From NCBI GenBank assembly GCA_030672805.1, contig DAOVFR010000164.1:1-6046 (forward strand): a stretch of 6,046 nt of DNA, given 5' to 3'. Positions 5,846 to 6,046 of this stretch are shown here, in pieces (position 1 is the first letter of the stretch; every line of letters starts with the position of its first letter). This DNA is from Candidatus Krumholzibacteriota bacterium. GTDB lineage: Bacteria > Krumholzibacteriota > Krumholzibacteriia > Krumholzibacteriales > Krumholzibacteriaceae. The position numbers were made by a program, and so were the translations under genes. Below the pieces are notes generated by a model. The model was not told where the DNA came from, did not search any database, and worked only from the letters and a program-made list of their open reading frames with translations.

Positions 5846-6046
5846 ATGCCGGAAATCGAAGTCTTCGTTAGTGGTATCGCGACCGATAACGAGCGGAACC
5901 ATCCCGTCGTGCTGCTCAAGTCGTCTGATGATTCCGGGGTGCTGCCGATATGGATCGGTCCTGTCGAGGCGACGGCGATATACATGGTCCTTGCCGGCAA
6001 GACATTCGAAAGACCGATGACGCATGATCTGCTTCGGATCGTTGTG
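5846..6046 (+). CDS. DUF151 / bifunctional nuclease (BFN) domain protein, N-terminal part (cut by window edge)
   Basis: The 67 visible residues match the start of the BFN/DUF151 family: VLPIWIGPVEATAIYMVL at 32-49 and the following RPMTHDLL at 56-63, where the family has RPLTHDL. Plant members were described as nucleases with DNase and RNase activity; the role of bacterial members is poorly known. ATG at 5846 is preceded by AGGAG (5831-5835) with 10-nt spacing, and that site begins right after the stop of the lipoprotein gene. With a 15-nt gap it is very likely in the same operon. The rest of the gene, usually 130-200 residues in total, lies beyond the window. Confidence 0.92.
   Translation, partial: MPEIEVFVSGIATDNERNHPVVLLKSSDDSGVLPIWIGPVEATAIYMVLAGKTFERPMTHDLLRIVV

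Overview
The window looks like chromosomal DNA from a Gram-negative bacterium of moderately high GC. It holds one truncated minus-strand regulator gene and, divergent from it, a compact plus-strand run of seven genes: rpsF, rpsR, rplI, a phosphomannomutase gene (manB), a mannose-1-phosphate guanylyltransferase gene (manC), a lipoprotein foldase gene, and the start of a DUF151/bifunctional-nuclease gene. A lipobox protein with a parvulin-type domain and a sigma-54 activator suggest a diderm outside the best-studied groups, perhaps deltaproteobacteria-like or of the FCB type. The phylum cannot be settled from the sequence alone. Neither ssb nor priB lies between rpsF and rpsR, unlike Bacillus and E. 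coli.

Left part (1-686, minus strand): the N-terminal 228 codons of a PAS-AAA+ sigma-54-dependent transcriptional activator, cut by the window edge. The next 327 bases (687-1013) carry no gene. They hold a 36-bp imperfect dyad, a second small dyad, a near-consensus sigma-70 promoter (TTGACC, 17-nt spacer, TATATT with an extended TGA) and a structured leader of about 107 nt ahead of rpsF.

Middle and right (1014-6046, plus strand): S6, S18 and L9 are packed with 9-17 nt gaps. The rpsF leader can fold so that its Shine-Dalgarno sequence is paired next to a bulge containing CCG, the kind of layout expected for S6:S18 feedback control. manB and manC follow at short distances and encode the last two steps to GDP-mannose (mannose-6-P to mannose-1-P to GDP-mannose). 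They are followed by an exported PpiC/TPR lipoprotein and the DUF151 gene. No intrinsic terminator is visible from 1014 to the right end, so one long transcript is plausible, linking ribosome synthesis to surface-sugar precursor supply and envelope protein folding.

Points worth a second look: manB has no ATG, GTG, TTG or CTG start that keeps its conserved N-terminus and appears to start at ATT; the foldase lacks one conserved parvulin histidine; the regulator has a cysteine-rich PAS domain, a GAFTNA variant of the GAFTGA loop and arginine codon use unlike manB. I see no mobile element, CRISPR array, tRNA or rRNA. Most of the window is housekeeping, and I do not see a clearly new multi-gene system.
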